A stretch of DNA of 64,000 bases, taken from contig JAGAFR010000034.1 of NCBI GenBank assembly GCA_017612555.1, forward strand, positions 124,001 through 188,000, written 5' to 3'. The translations under genes and the position numbers were made by a program. Shown piece after piece: positions 45,173 through 53,723 of this stretch. Numbering within the stretch: position 1 is the stretch's first letter; the number at the start of each line of letters is the position of its first letter. Origin of the DNA: Lachnospiraceae bacterium. Lineage in GTDB: Bacteria > Bacillota > Clostridia > Lachnospirales > Lachnospiraceae. The notes under the pieces are model-generated. The model saw nothing but the letters and a program-made list of their open reading frames with translations, was not told where the DNA came from and did no database searches.

Positions 45173-45201
45173 ACAATACTACACCTTTGCATAAAATGCA
45201 A
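45173..45201 (-). promoter_or_regulatory. argG promoter
   Basis: On the minus strand, -35 TTGCAT (45196-45201) and -10 TATTGT (45173-45178) are 17 bases apart. The -35 box overlaps the palindrome at 45188-45200, so a bound repressor would block polymerase. Confidence 0.6.
45188..45200. promoter_or_regulatory. ARG-box-like palindrome over the argG -35 box
   Basis: TGCATAAAATGCA, half-sites TGCAT and ATGCA. It resembles ArgR/AhrC operators (TGNATA-type half-sites) and overlaps the argG promoter. Confidence 0.55.
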
Positions 45202-45243
45202 TACATTATTTTGAGTTTTTTTGAAGAAAATTTCAGAAAACAG

Positions 45244-45271
45244 TTGACATTATTACCAAAATGAATAAAAT
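45244..45271 (+). promoter_or_regulatory. promoter of the GNAT-argJ-argB-argD operon
   Basis: Perfect -35 TTGACA (45244-45249) and -10 TAAAAT (45266-45271) with 16-bp spacing. The two ARG-box-like palindromes begin 8 bases after the -10 box, covering the transcription start and early transcribed region. Confidence 0.65.
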
Positions 45272-45278
45272 GGTGATA

Positions 45279-45312
45279 TGCATAATATGCACAGATATAT
45301 GCATAATATGCA
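45279..45312. promoter_or_regulatory. tandem ARG-box-like operators
   Basis: Two identical copies of TGCATAATATGCA at 45279-45291 and 45300-45312. Each is a perfect palindrome with one central base. Centres are exactly 21 bp apart, two helical turns, which is the classic arrangement bound by an ArgR/AhrC hexamer. The repressor gene itself is not in the window. Confidence 0.75.
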
Positions 45313-45390
45313 AAAATAATGTATAACTAATCGTTGAGTTATTTCCATGTTTATTGTAAAATCAGAAAGATGGTTAAAAAGGAAGAGAAC

Positions 45391-45837
45391 ATGAACATCA
45401 GACTAATGGAGCTTGATGACTACGAAGCGGTACATGAGCTTTGGATGACGATCAAAGGATTTGCCATACGATCGATAGATGATTCGCGCGAAGGTGTTGA
45501 ACGCTTCTTAAAAAGAAATCCGACTACCAGCGTGGTAGCCGAAGAGGACGGGAAAGTTGTCGGTGCGATACTTTGCGGTCATGACGGCAGACGCGGATGC
45601 CTGTATCACGTATGTGTTCATCCGGATCACAGACGAAGAGGTATCGGTAAGGCGATGGTTGTTTTTTGCATGAACGCTCTTAAGAAAGAAGAGATCAGTA
45701 AGGTCAGCCTCATCGCTTTTACCGCCAATGATATAGGAAATGCTTTTTGGAATACTATCGGATGGACAAGGCGGGAGGATCTTAACTATTACGATTTTGT
45801 CCTTAATTCGGATAATATAGTCAGGTTTAACAGGTAG
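45391..45837 (+). CDS. GNAT-family N-acetyltransferase at the head of the arginine operon
   Basis: 148 residues with the acetyl-CoA loop VHPDHRRRGIGKAMV and a C-terminal NAFWNTIGWTRR segment. The frame opens at 45334, but ATG 45391 with AAGGAAGAG upstream gives the usual domain start. Its position between ARG-box operators and argJ, 14 bases before argJ, makes a role in N-acetylglutamate supply possible. It could equally be an unrelated acetyltransferase; no substrate can be read from sequence. Confidence 0.85.
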   Translation: MNIRLMELDDYEAVHELWMTIKGFAIRSIDDSREGVERFLKRNPTTSVVAEEDGKVVGAILCGHDGRRGCLYHVCVHPDHRRRGIGKAMVVFCMNALKKEEISKVSLIAFTANDIGNAFWNTIGWTRREDLNYYDFVLNSDNIVRFNR

Positions 45838-45851
45838 ATAATAAGGAAACG

Positions 45852-47093
45852 GTGAAGAAGATGGAAGATATAGTAAAAACAGACGGGTCGGTAACGGCCG
45901 CAAAAGGTTTTAAGGCAGCAGGCGTGGCTGCCGGGATCAAATATACGGACCGCAGGGATATGGCAATGATATTCTCGGAGGCACCGGCGACGGTCGCCGG
46001 AATGTTTACTTCCAATGTTGTTAAAGCGGCTCCGGTAAAATATGATATGGAAATAGTAAAAAGCTCTCCGTATGTGCAGGCGGTCATCGCAAATTCCGGG
46101 ATCGCAAATGCCGCAACATCGGCTCAGGGTATGGAAGTGTGTCGCAAGACCGCAGAGCATGCCGCAAAGGTTCTCGGAATACCGGAAAATGCGGTTCTTA
46201 TAGGCTCTACGGGCGTTATAGGGGAGCAGATACCTATGGATAAAGTCACTGCAGGTATCGATGAACTCGCAAAGCAGCTGTCCGATACAAGGCAGGCGGC
46301 AGCGGATGCTGAGGCTGCGATAATGACTACCGATACAGTTCCGAAGGAGATCGCTGTCACTTTTACGATAGGAGGAAAAACGGTCACGATAGGCGGGATG
46401 AGTAAGGGCAGCGGTATGATCCATCCGAATATGTGCACGATGCTTGCTTACATCTGTACTGATTGCAACATTTCCAAGGAAATGCTGGACCTTGCAGCGA
46501 GGACCGATATTCCCGATACCTTCAACATGATATCCGTTGACGGGGACACATCCACAAATGATACGTATCTGATACTTGCCAACGGTCTTGCGGGTAATCC
46601 GCGGATCGAAAGCAGGGGAGAAGATTTTGATACATTTATGAAAGCACTGCATATTGTTGACGAATACCTTGCAAGGAACATGGCCAAAGACGGAGAAGGC
46701 GCTACGGCGCTGTTTGAAGTAAAAGTAGTCGGTGCCGACAACAAGGATGATGCCAAGAAGCTTGCAAGATCCGTAGTTTCTTCGTCTCTTTGTAAGGCAG
46801 CTGTCTACGGACATGATTCCAATTTCGGTCGTTTCCTTTGTGCGATGGGATACTCGGGTGCCGATTTTGATCCCGAAAAGGTCAGCCTTGATTATGAGAG
46901 CAGAGCCGGCAGCATAAGGGTATTTGAAAACGGCAGTAAGAAAGCGTATTCGGAAGAAGAGGCCGGCAGGATCCTGTCGGAAGATGAGGTCACGGTGATG
47001 ATCGACATGCACAGCGGTAATGCAGCCGCAACAGCGTGGGGATGCGATCTGTCATATGACTATGTTAAAATAAACGCAGATTACAGGAGCTGA
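45852..47093 (+). CDS. argJ: glutamate N-acetyltransferase / ornithine acetyltransferase
   Basis: Recycles the acetyl group from N-acetylornithine to glutamate. The proenzyme cleaves itself before Thr196 in MIHPNMCTML; most homologues have Ala-Thr there and this one has Cys-Thr, with the nucleophilic Thr kept. GSTGVIGEQIPM and VDGDTSTNDT are typical. GTG 45852 (good ribosome-site spacing) or ATG 45861 may start it. 413 residues. Confidence 0.95.
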   Translation: MKKMEDIVKTDGSVTAAKGFKAAGVAAGIKYTDRRDMAMIFSEAPATVAGMFTSNVVKAAPVKYDMEIVKSSPYVQAVIANSGIANAATSAQGMEVCRKTAEHAAKVLGIPENAVLIGSTGVIGEQIPMDKVTAGIDELAKQLSDTRQAAADAEAAIMTTDTVPKEIAVTFTIGGKTVTIGGMSKGSGMIHPNMCTMLAYICTDCNISKEMLDLAARTDIPDTFNMISVDGDTSTNDTYLILANGLAGNPRIESRGEDFDTFMKALHIVDEYLARNMAKDGEGATALFEVKVVGADNKDDAKKLARSVVSSSLCKAAVYGHDSNFGRFLCAMGYSGADFDPEKVSLDYESRAGSIRVFENGSKKAYSEEEAGRILSEDEVTVMIDMHSGNAAATAWGCDLSYDYVKINADYRS

Positions 47094-47112
47094 TTAAGGA
47101 AGGGGAACCTCA

Positions 47113-47997
47113 ATGGAAGAGATCTACAAGGAGAAATATCTTCAGAAGGCGGAGGTGCTCATAGAAGCCCTTCCGTACATACAGCAGTTCAACAGAAAGG
47201 TCATCGTAGTTAAATACGGCGGAAGCGCAATGGCCGATGATGAATTGAAGAAGAACGTGATCAAGGATGTCACGCTTCTTAAACTCGTCGGATTCAAGCC
47301 GATAGTTGTTCACGGCGGAGGCAAGGATATATCGGCGTGGATCAACAAAACCGGCAAAAAGAGCGAGTTTGTGAACGGACTTCGCGTAACGGATGCCGAG
47401 ACGATGGAGATAGCGGAGATGGTACTTGGCAAGGTCAACAAGTCATTGGTTACGATGGTGGAAGAGCTTGGAGTAAAAGCGATCGGTATCTCGGGCAAAG
47501 ACGGAGGTCTTCTGACTGTAGAAAAGAAGCTTTCCGACGGCAGAGACATCGGATTTGTCGGTGAAGTGACAAAAGTCGACACCAAGATACTTGAGGATCT
47601 TCTGGAGAAAGATTTTCTCCCGATCGTGGCCCCGATAGGTCTGGATAAGAATTATGATACCTACAACATCAATGCCGATGATGCCGCATGTGCCATCGCA
47701 AAGGCCATGGGAGCGAACAAGCTGGCTTTCCTGACGGACATAGAAGGCGTGTACAAGGATCCTGCCGATCCGTCGACATTTATCTCAAGACTTACCGTAT
47801 CCGAAGCGGATGCACTCATAGATGACGGATTTATCGGCGGCGGGATGCTGCCTAAGCTTAAGAACTGTACGGAAGCCATCAAGAACGGAGTCAGCAGGGT
47901 CCACATACTTGACGGCAGAAAGCCACACAGTCTGCTGCTTGAGGTGTTTACCGATACCGGTATCGGGACGATGTTTTTTAAGGATGAAGAAAAATGA
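47113..47997 (+). CDS. argB: acetylglutamate kinase
   Basis: Phosphorylates N-acetylglutamate. Amino-acid kinase fold with [19 protein letters not shown], a substrate segment [12 protein letters not shown] and FLTDIEGVY. 294 residues. Lies 19 bases after argJ with AAGGAAGGGG before the ATG and overlaps argD by 4 bases. The N-terminal ~25-residue helix preceding the kinase core is of the type found in arginine-inhibited enzymes, so feedback control is possible. Confidence 0.96.
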   Translation: MEEIYKEKYLQKAEVLIEALPYIQQFNRKVIVVKYGGSAMADDELKKNVIKDVTLLKLVGFKPIVVHGGGKDISAWINKTGKKSEFVNGLRVTDAETMEIAEMVLGKVNKSLVTMVEELGVKAIGISGKDGGLLTVEKKLSDGRDIGFVGEVTKVDTKILEDLLEKDFLPIVAPIGLDKNYDTYNINADDAACAIAKAMGANKLAFLTDIEGVYKDPADPSTFISRLTVSEADALIDDGFIGGGMLPKLKNCTEAIKNGVSRVHILDGRKPHSLLLEVFTDTGIGTMFFKDEEK

Positions 47998-49193
47998 GCA
48001 TGAAAAAGACTATCGAAAAGGCGGAAGAATATCTTCTGCATACATATAATCGTTACGGGATCGTGTTTGATCACGGTGACGGCGTCAGGCTCTATGATGC
48101 CGACGGAAAAGAGTACCTGGATTTTTGTTCCGGGATAGCGGTATTTGCCTTGGGATACGGCAACAAGCGTTATGAGAAGGCTCTTACCGATCAGATCGGC
48201 AAGATCACGCACATATCGAATTACTATTATTCCGAACCCCTTGCCGAGGCGGCAGAGGGGCTTGTGAAGGCGTCCGGAATGGATAAAGTCTTTTTTACAA
48301 ACAGCGGAGCCGAAGCTGTTGAAGGTGCCATCAAGGCGGCAAGAAAGTACGCATTTAATAAAGACGGAAAGTGTGACCATGAGATCATAGCCATGGAGCA
48401 TTCTTTTCACGGAAGGACTTTCGGAGCACTTTCCGTTACCGGAAATGAGCATTATCGCGAAGCTTTTCGCCCCATGATAGGAAACGTATCATTCGCAAAG
48501 TTCAATGACTACGAGAGCGTGGAGGCACTTGTAAGTGACAGGACGTGCGCGATAATCATGGAAACGGTACAGGGCGAGGGAGGAATATACCCCGCCGACA
48601 AAGAGTTCCTGCAAAAGATCAGAAAACTGTGCGATGAGAAGGATATACTCCTTATCCTGGATGAGATCCAGTGCGGAATGGGCAGGTGCGGAAGCATGTA
48701 TGCATATATGCAGTATGGTGTTAAGCCTGATATACTCACGACGGCCAAGGCTGTGGGATGCGGTGTTCCGGTTGGAGCATTCCTTATGAATGAGAAGGTA
48801 GCCGCAAACTCGCTGGTTGCGGGAGACCACGGGACAACCTACGGCGGCAATCCTCTTGCCTGCGCGGCCGTGGCTGAAGTACTGCGCATATTTGAAGATG
48901 ATAAGATAATAGATAATGTAAATAAGATCGCGCCTTATCTTCAGAAGAAGCTTCAGGAGATTGTTGATGAATATGATTTTCTGCTTGCCGAAAGAGGTTT
49001 GGGGCTTATGCGCGGCATCGTGTTTGATACGGCTAAAAAGAAGCCGGGCGATGTAGCTGCGGCTGCACTGTCAAACGGGCTCGTGCTGATCACGGCCGGA
49101 ACTGATGTGATACGTTTCCTGCCGCCGCTTACGATCACCGAAGCTGATGTTGATGAGATGGCAGACAAGCTTCGTCGGGCACTTTCGGAGTAA
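47994..49193 (+). CDS. argD: acetylornithine aminotransferase
   Basis: PLP-dependent class III transaminase. [19 protein letters not shown] is the phosphate-binding region, [14 protein letters not shown] holds the cofactor Asp, and the Schiff-base Lys is in [15 protein letters not shown]. 399 residues. ATGA overlap with argB. Start codons ATG 47994 and ATG 48000 are both possible. Confidence 0.95.
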   Translation: MSMKKTIEKAEEYLLHTYNRYGIVFDHGDGVRLYDADGKEYLDFCSGIAVFALGYGNKRYEKALTDQIGKITHISNYYYSEPLAEAAEGLVKASGMDKVFFTNSGAEAVEGAIKAARKYAFNKDGKCDHEIIAMEHSFHGRTFGALSVTGNEHYREAFRPMIGNVSFAKFNDYESVEALVSDRTCAIIMETVQGEGGIYPADKEFLQKIRKLCDEKDILLILDEIQCGMGRCGSMYAYMQYGVKPDILTTAKAVGCGVPVGAFLMNEKVAANSLVAGDHGTTYGGNPLACAAVAEVLRIFEDDKIIDNVNKIAPYLQKKLQEIVDEYDFLLAERGLGLMRGIVFDTAKKKPGDVAAAALSNGLVLITAGTDVIRFLPPLTITEADVDEMADKLRRALSE

Positions 49194-49195
49194 AT

Positions 49196-50770
49196 ATGAT
49201 CAAAAGACTATTATGCGTCGTTCTGGTACTGGCGCTTGCGGGATCATTGTGGTTCGTTGCTTATTCTGCAGATGATCCGATGTATTCGAATACAACTGAT
49301 GACGAAACCGTCTCCGGGACGGATGACACAGATACAAAGGCACCTGTTGATGACGGGAGTCTGACTTTGTGGTACACCGATGAGTCGCTTACGGACTATC
49401 TGACATCGGTGGCACTTTCATTTCAACAGGACCAGGGCGTTAAGGTCAATATAGTATTAAAAGACGGCGTCATGTTCCTGGAGTCGATAAATGACAGCTC
49501 GCTTCAGGATCCGGCAGATCGGACGGAACCTATGCCGGATATGTATATAACAAGCCATGATAACCTTCTGAAAGCGTATCTGTCGGGGCTTGCCAGTCAG
49601 ATCACCGATCCGGCGCAGGTCGTTACGGAGGAGATGTATCCTCTCACATCGATAAATGCGGTAACGTGCTACGACCACCTCGTAGCTTATCCGCTCTATT
49701 ATGAGACCAACTTTTTCCTTTATAACAAGACATATATGGCATCGATAGCCCAGAACAGGATCGAAGCCGAAGCGGATATGGCTGAGGGAGAGGAAGCAAC
49801 AAAAGAGCTTGAGGAGAACGGTGCGCCGGACGAGGCGGCCGAGGAGATTGAAATCGAAGCATCCGATGAGACAGGGGAGGACTATGATTCGGAAAACCCC
49901 ATGGGAGAAGAAGATGCCACCGCTGATCGGGAAGTACTTGAGAGGCTGGCGACCATGATCCCTCAGACCATAGAGGACATCAAGACTTTTGCGAATAACT
50001 ATGATGCCCCCGAGGCTGTGGAATCAGTTTTCAAATGGGATGTTACCGATATCTTTTACAATTATTTCTTTGTAGGTAATTATATGGATGTGGGCGGGGC
50101 CCACGGAGATAATGCATCCATATTCAATATATACAACAGTCAGGCGGTTGAATGCTTAAGAGCGTATCAGGCAATGAACCAGTTCTTCTCGATAGATCCC
50201 AAGGTTGATAACTACAATAACATCCTTCAGGACTTTATCGACGGTAAGATGGTATTTACCGTGGCGACCACCGATGCGATCGCGAGGATCCACGAGGCAA
50301 AGAACAGAGGTGAATTTGATTTCGAATACGGAGTCAGCACTCTTCCGGATATATCGAGCCTGTTAAAGGCAAGAGGACTGTCCGTTACTGACGCCGTTGT
50401 CGTAAACGGGTATTCGGAAAAGAAGGATGCTGCCAACAAGATGGCAACATATCTTTCAAATTACAAGGCATCGGACCTTTACATGAGATCCGGTAAGGTC
50501 AGCTGCTGCAAGGCCGTTGAATACGAGGATTCCGAGATAGCGAACATAATGGCGGAATACGAAAAGTCAATGCCGCTGCCCAAGATGGTTGAGGCCAGCA
50601 ATTATTGGGTACAGCTGGAGATCGCATTCACGAAGGTGTGGAAGGGAGCCGATCCGGATGAGACACTGAGGGAGCTTTCCGATACGATAGGAGCGCAGAT
50701 AGAAGAGATCAAGGCTAATCTGCCTACACAGGAGTCGTTCGGGGCCGGCGGCGGAGCCTATGTAAAGTAA
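49196..50770 (+). CDS. extracellular solute-binding protein, MalE-like, without cognate transporter
   Basis: 524 residues. An N-terminal hydrophobic segment acts as signal or anchor; no lipobox Cys follows. The binding-protein core (LTLWYTDESL..., PLYYETNFFLYNK, VFTVATTDAIARI) matches family 1 extracellular solute-binding proteins. A ~60-residue, strongly acidic insert near 185-245 interrupts the core. No permease or ATPase is adjacent. It starts two bases after the argD stop, so it shares the arginine transcript. Ligand unknown. Confidence 0.82.
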   Translation: MIKRLLCVVLVLALAGSLWFVAYSADDPMYSNTTDDETVSGTDDTDTKAPVDDGSLTLWYTDESLTDYLTSVALSFQQDQGVKVNIVLKDGVMFLESINDSSLQDPADRTEPMPDMYITSHDNLLKAYLSGLASQITDPAQVVTEEMYPLTSINAVTCYDHLVAYPLYYETNFFLYNKTYMASIAQNRIEAEADMAEGEEATKELEENGAPDEAAEEIEIEASDETGEDYDSENPMGEEDATADREVLERLATMIPQTIEDIKTFANNYDAPEAVESVFKWDVTDIFYNYFFVGNYMDVGGAHGDNASIFNIYNSQAVECLRAYQAMNQFFSIDPKVDNYNNILQDFIDGKMVFTVATTDAIARIHEAKNRGEFDFEYGVSTLPDISSLLKARGLSVTDAVVVNGYSEKKDAANKMATYLSNYKASDLYMRSGKVSCCKAVEYEDSEIANIMAEYEKSMPLPKMVEASNYWVQLEIAFTKVWKGADPDETLRELSDTIGAQIEEIKANLPTQESFGAGGGAYVK

Positions 50771-50898
50771 GGACATATTTTTATCACATTTTTGTCACAG
50801 TTTCATAAATTTTCAGGTAGAAAATATGATCAGTTTCGGAAATGAAATGCGAGAAATCTATCAGATAATGAAAATGTGACGAAAGGAAGGTAACTGTT

Positions 50899-52326
50899 AT
50901 GGGTAGTTTTTTTAAAAAAGTAGGAATAGGAGCAGCCATAGGTCTGGCTTTCGGGCTGATGGCAGCACTCAGTTTCATAGGTATAACACGGGTAGTCAAT
51001 ACTTTCTTCCCCGGGAAGGCAGAGGTATCCGCCAAGTTTGAAGCGGAAACGGACAGATCCGATGATACCGAAAAAAAGGTTGAAGAAAAGAAAACCGATA
51101 AGGATAAAGACAAAGAAGAGGATAAAGTAGAAAGTGCAAAGCTCACAAAAGCCGTTGATGATCATTCGATATCAAGAGGCGGCGGAGAAGTGGGAATGAG
51201 CGTTACAGAGCTGGCTAAGAACAATCTTCCCTGCGTAGTATCCATTACAAACACATCGGTCAAGCAGCTCAGGGATATGTGGGGAAACGGCATCCGTGAA
51301 TATGAGAACGTTTCAAGAGGAAGCGGTATCATAATCGGAGAGACAGATGATGAGCTTCTTATAGCAACGAACAGCCATGTGGTAAACGGCGCTGATTCAA
51401 TAACCGTAGGTTTTATAGATTCAGAGATATACGATGCTACGGTCAAAGGTGAAGACAGCGAGATCGATCTTGCGGTCATAGGAGTCAAGATGTCGGATAT
51501 CAAGAAGTCCACTCTTGATGAGATCAAGATCGCGGTGATCGGTGATTCGGATGCGCTTAGTGTTGGTGAGCAGGTTGTTGCCATAGGTAATGCGGTAGGT
51601 TACGGACAGTCTGTTACTACAGGTATTGTATCGGCACTTGACCGTGACATTCCGGATGATGACGTTGAAATGAGTTACATTCAGACAGATGCAGCGATCA
51701 ATCCCGGTAACTCGGGCGGAGCTCTTCTTAACATGAAGGGTGAGGTCATAGGTATCAATACAGCCAAGATCATGTCAACTTATGTTGAGGGAATGGGTTA
51801 TGCAATCCCGATGGATACAGCCAATCCCACGATCGAAGCTCTCATGAACAGAAAGACCAGAGAAAAGGTTGATGAAGATAAGGCCGGATATATAGGCATC
51901 ACGGGAGTATCCGTGGATTCACAGACATCCAAGATGTATGATATCCCCGAAGGTATATATCTGCAGGAGGTCATCAAGGGAGGCCCTGCCGAAGAAGCCG
52001 GAATGCTCAAGGGAGATATAATCAAGAAGTTTGACGGAGTATCCGTGACAACGATAGCCGAACTTAGGAGCAAACTTGATTATTACGAAGCCGGAGAAAA
52101 AGTAGATTTTGTCATCTGCCGTCAGGAAAACGGAGAGTATGTGGAAAAGACGGTAACGGTTAAGCTCGAATCAAGAGAAGGAACAGGTCTTGATAAAAAA
52201 GATGACAAGAAGGAAGATAAAGAGAAGGAAAAGGATGAGAAGAACGATGAGGAGGATGAGATGATGGATTATTACAACTCCCTCCCGGATGAACTCAAGG
52301 AATTCTTCTACGGTTTCGGAAGATAA
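50899..52326 (+). CDS. htrA: HtrA/DegP-type membrane-anchored serine protease with PDZ domain
   Basis: 475 residues. N-terminal membrane helix (about 8-37), a Lys/Glu/Asp linker, then a trypsin-like domain with His160 (NSHVVNG), Asp190 (EIDLAVIG) and Ser272 (NPGNSGGALL). One PDZ domain (about 335-425) with IYLQEVIKGGPAEEAGMLKGDII. An unusual Lys/Glu-rich stretch precedes a final YNSLPDELKEFFYGF segment. Acts outside the membrane on misfolded proteins. AAGGAAGG before the ATG; the 128-base gap upstream shows no convincing promoter. Confidence 0.95.
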   Translation: MGSFFKKVGIGAAIGLAFGLMAALSFIGITRVVNTFFPGKAEVSAKFEAETDRSDDTEKKVEEKKTDKDKDKEEDKVESAKLTKAVDDHSISRGGGEVGMSVTELAKNNLPCVVSITNTSVKQLRDMWGNGIREYENVSRGSGIIIGETDDELLIATNSHVVNGADSITVGFIDSEIYDATVKGEDSEIDLAVIGVKMSDIKKSTLDEIKIAVIGDSDALSVGEQVVAIGNAVGYGQSVTTGIVSALDRDIPDDDVEMSYIQTDAAINPGNSGGALLNMKGEVIGINTAKIMSTYVEGMGYAIPMDTANPTIEALMNRKTREKVDEDKAGYIGITGVSVDSQTSKMYDIPEGIYLQEVIKGGPAEEAGMLKGDIIKKFDGVSVTTIAELRSKLDYYEAGEKVDFVICRQENGEYVEKTVTVKLESREGTGLDKKDDKKEDKEKEKDEKNDEEDEMMDYYNSLPDELKEFFYGFGR

Positions 52327-52362
52327 TACAGTGGTATCGGAAAGCTCGGAAAGAGTGATCCT

Positions 52363-53010
52363 ATGAATATAAAAATCAAATATTGTATTGCCGTGGCGGT
52401 CGTAATGATCGCTGCGGCTTTTTGTGGCTGCGGCGGTAAGAGTGAAGTCGTAAGGCTTGACGAAGTAAGCGATTTGACGGCTAAAGAGCCTGAACCGGTC
52501 CGGACCGAAACTGCACCGGATAGGCGTGAAGTCAAGGTGTATGTATGCGGAGCGGTAAGAAACCCCGATGTATACTGTCTGGACTCTGATATGCGCATAG
52601 CCGATGCCGTAGAAGCCGCGGGAGGCTTTACCGAGAGTGCGGGAGGCACCTACCTTAACCTTGCGGCAAAGATATCCGACGGACAAAAGATCTATATCCC
52701 TACCGTAGCGGAGATAGAAGAGGCACTGGAAGAAGGCGAGTTAAGCGCCGCAACAGTTAACATAACATCAAACACCCCGGGCATAACATCCGAAAACAGT
52801 ACAGGTGGTGACGGAGGATTGGTTGACATAAATTCAGCCGATCGAGATACGCTCATGACTCTTCCGGGAATAGGGCAGTCCAAAGCCGACAAGATAATCG
52901 CTTACAGGGAAACAAACGGCGGTTTCTCTTCAATCGAGGATATTATGCTTGTCGCCGGTATCAAAGAGGGGTTATATAATAAAGTAAAAGATAGGATCTG
53001 TGTCAGATGA
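52363..53010 (+). CDS. comEA: ComEA-like DNA-binding protein with SLBB and helix-hairpin-helix domains
   Basis: 215 residues. Signal segment ending CGCGG, possibly a lipoprotein. An SLBB domain (about 58-120) with VYVCGAVRNPDVYCL is followed by a linker and a C-terminal helix-hairpin-helix pair: VDINSADRDTLMTLPGIGQSKADKII and FSSIEDIMLVAGIKE. ComEA holds incoming DNA at the outer membrane face during uptake. With comEC 3 kb downstream this suggests competence genes, though no pilin genes are here. Confidence 0.92.
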   Translation: MNIKIKYCIAVAVVMIAAAFCGCGGKSEVVRLDEVSDLTAKEPEPVRTETAPDRREVKVYVCGAVRNPDVYCLDSDMRIADAVEAAGGFTESAGGTYLNLAAKISDGQKIYIPTVAEIEEALEEGELSAATVNITSNTPGITSENSTGGDGGLVDINSADRDTLMTLPGIGQSKADKIIAYRETNGGFSSIEDIMLVAGIKEGLYNKVKDRICVR

Positions 53011-53030
53011 CCACAAAACGGAGAACGTGA

Positions 53031-53720
53031 ATGAATATCCTTGTTGTTGATGATGAAAAACTGATCGTAAAGGGACTGGCTTTCGCTCTTGAACAGGACG
53101 GAAATACTGTAGACTGTGCTTTTGACGGTGAGGAAGCGGTACTTAAGATACGCGAGAACGACTATGATATAGTCCTTCTTGACCTGATGCTTCCGAAACT
53201 TGACGGATATGAAGTGTGCAGGACGGTCAGGGAGTTTTCATCTGTTCCTATTATAATGCTGACGGCAAAAAGTGAAGACGACGACAAGATAATGGGGCTT
53301 GAATACGGAGCGGATGATTATATCACCAAGCCGTTTAATGTTCTGGAACTCAAGGCCAGGATCAAAGCTGTCATGAGAAGGGTGGTTCACACGACAAGCG
53401 AAGTATCCGAAGATGAGAAGGACGTTATAAAGATCGGAAGTATAAGGCTGGAAATAAATAACAGGCGTTGTATCATTAAGGACAGAGAGTATAATCTCAC
53501 GTCAAAAGAGTTCGAGATACTGGCACTTCTTTGCAGCAATCCAAGTGTTATTTTTTCTCGGGAAAAGCTCCTGGGCATAGTATGGGGCAGTGAATATCCG
53601 GGAGATGTCAGGACGGTTGATGTTCATGTAAGAAGACTTCGCGAGAAGATAGAGCCGAGTCCCGGTGAGCCCTCGTACGTCCATACGAAATGGGGAGTCG
53701 GATATTACTACAAGGAGTAG
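53031..53720 (+). CDS. OmpR/PhoB-family response regulator
   Basis: 229 residues. Receiver domain with acidic pair VVDDEK, phospho-acceptor Asp51 (LLDLMLPKLDG), Thr/Ser in MLTAKSE and Lys in YITKPFN. The C-terminal winged helix shows LTSKEFEILALL, VDVHVRRLREKIE and KWGVGYYYKE. It pairs with the kinase 3 bases downstream. Target genes unknown; neighbours suggest envelope stress or competence. Confidence 0.95.
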   Translation: MNILVVDDEKLIVKGLAFALEQDGNTVDCAFDGEEAVLKIRENDYDIVLLDLMLPKLDGYEVCRTVREFSSVPIIMLTAKSEDDDKIMGLEYGADDYITKPFNVLELKARIKAVMRRVVHTTSEVSEDEKDVIKIGSIRLEINNRRCIIKDREYNLTSKEFEILALLCSNPSVIFSREKLLGIVWGSEYPGDVRTVDVHVRRLREKIEPSPGEPSYVHTKWGVGYYYKE

Positions 53721-53723
53721 GCA

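Noticed and set aside
45789..47012. 407-residue open frame antisense to argJ
   Set aside because: Opposite a conserved enzyme gene, with low-complexity His/Arg/Tyr composition and no plausible start signal.
50771..50898. Promoter ahead of htrA
   Set aside because: Only weak combinations such as TTATCA with CATAAA; not convincing enough to list as a feature.
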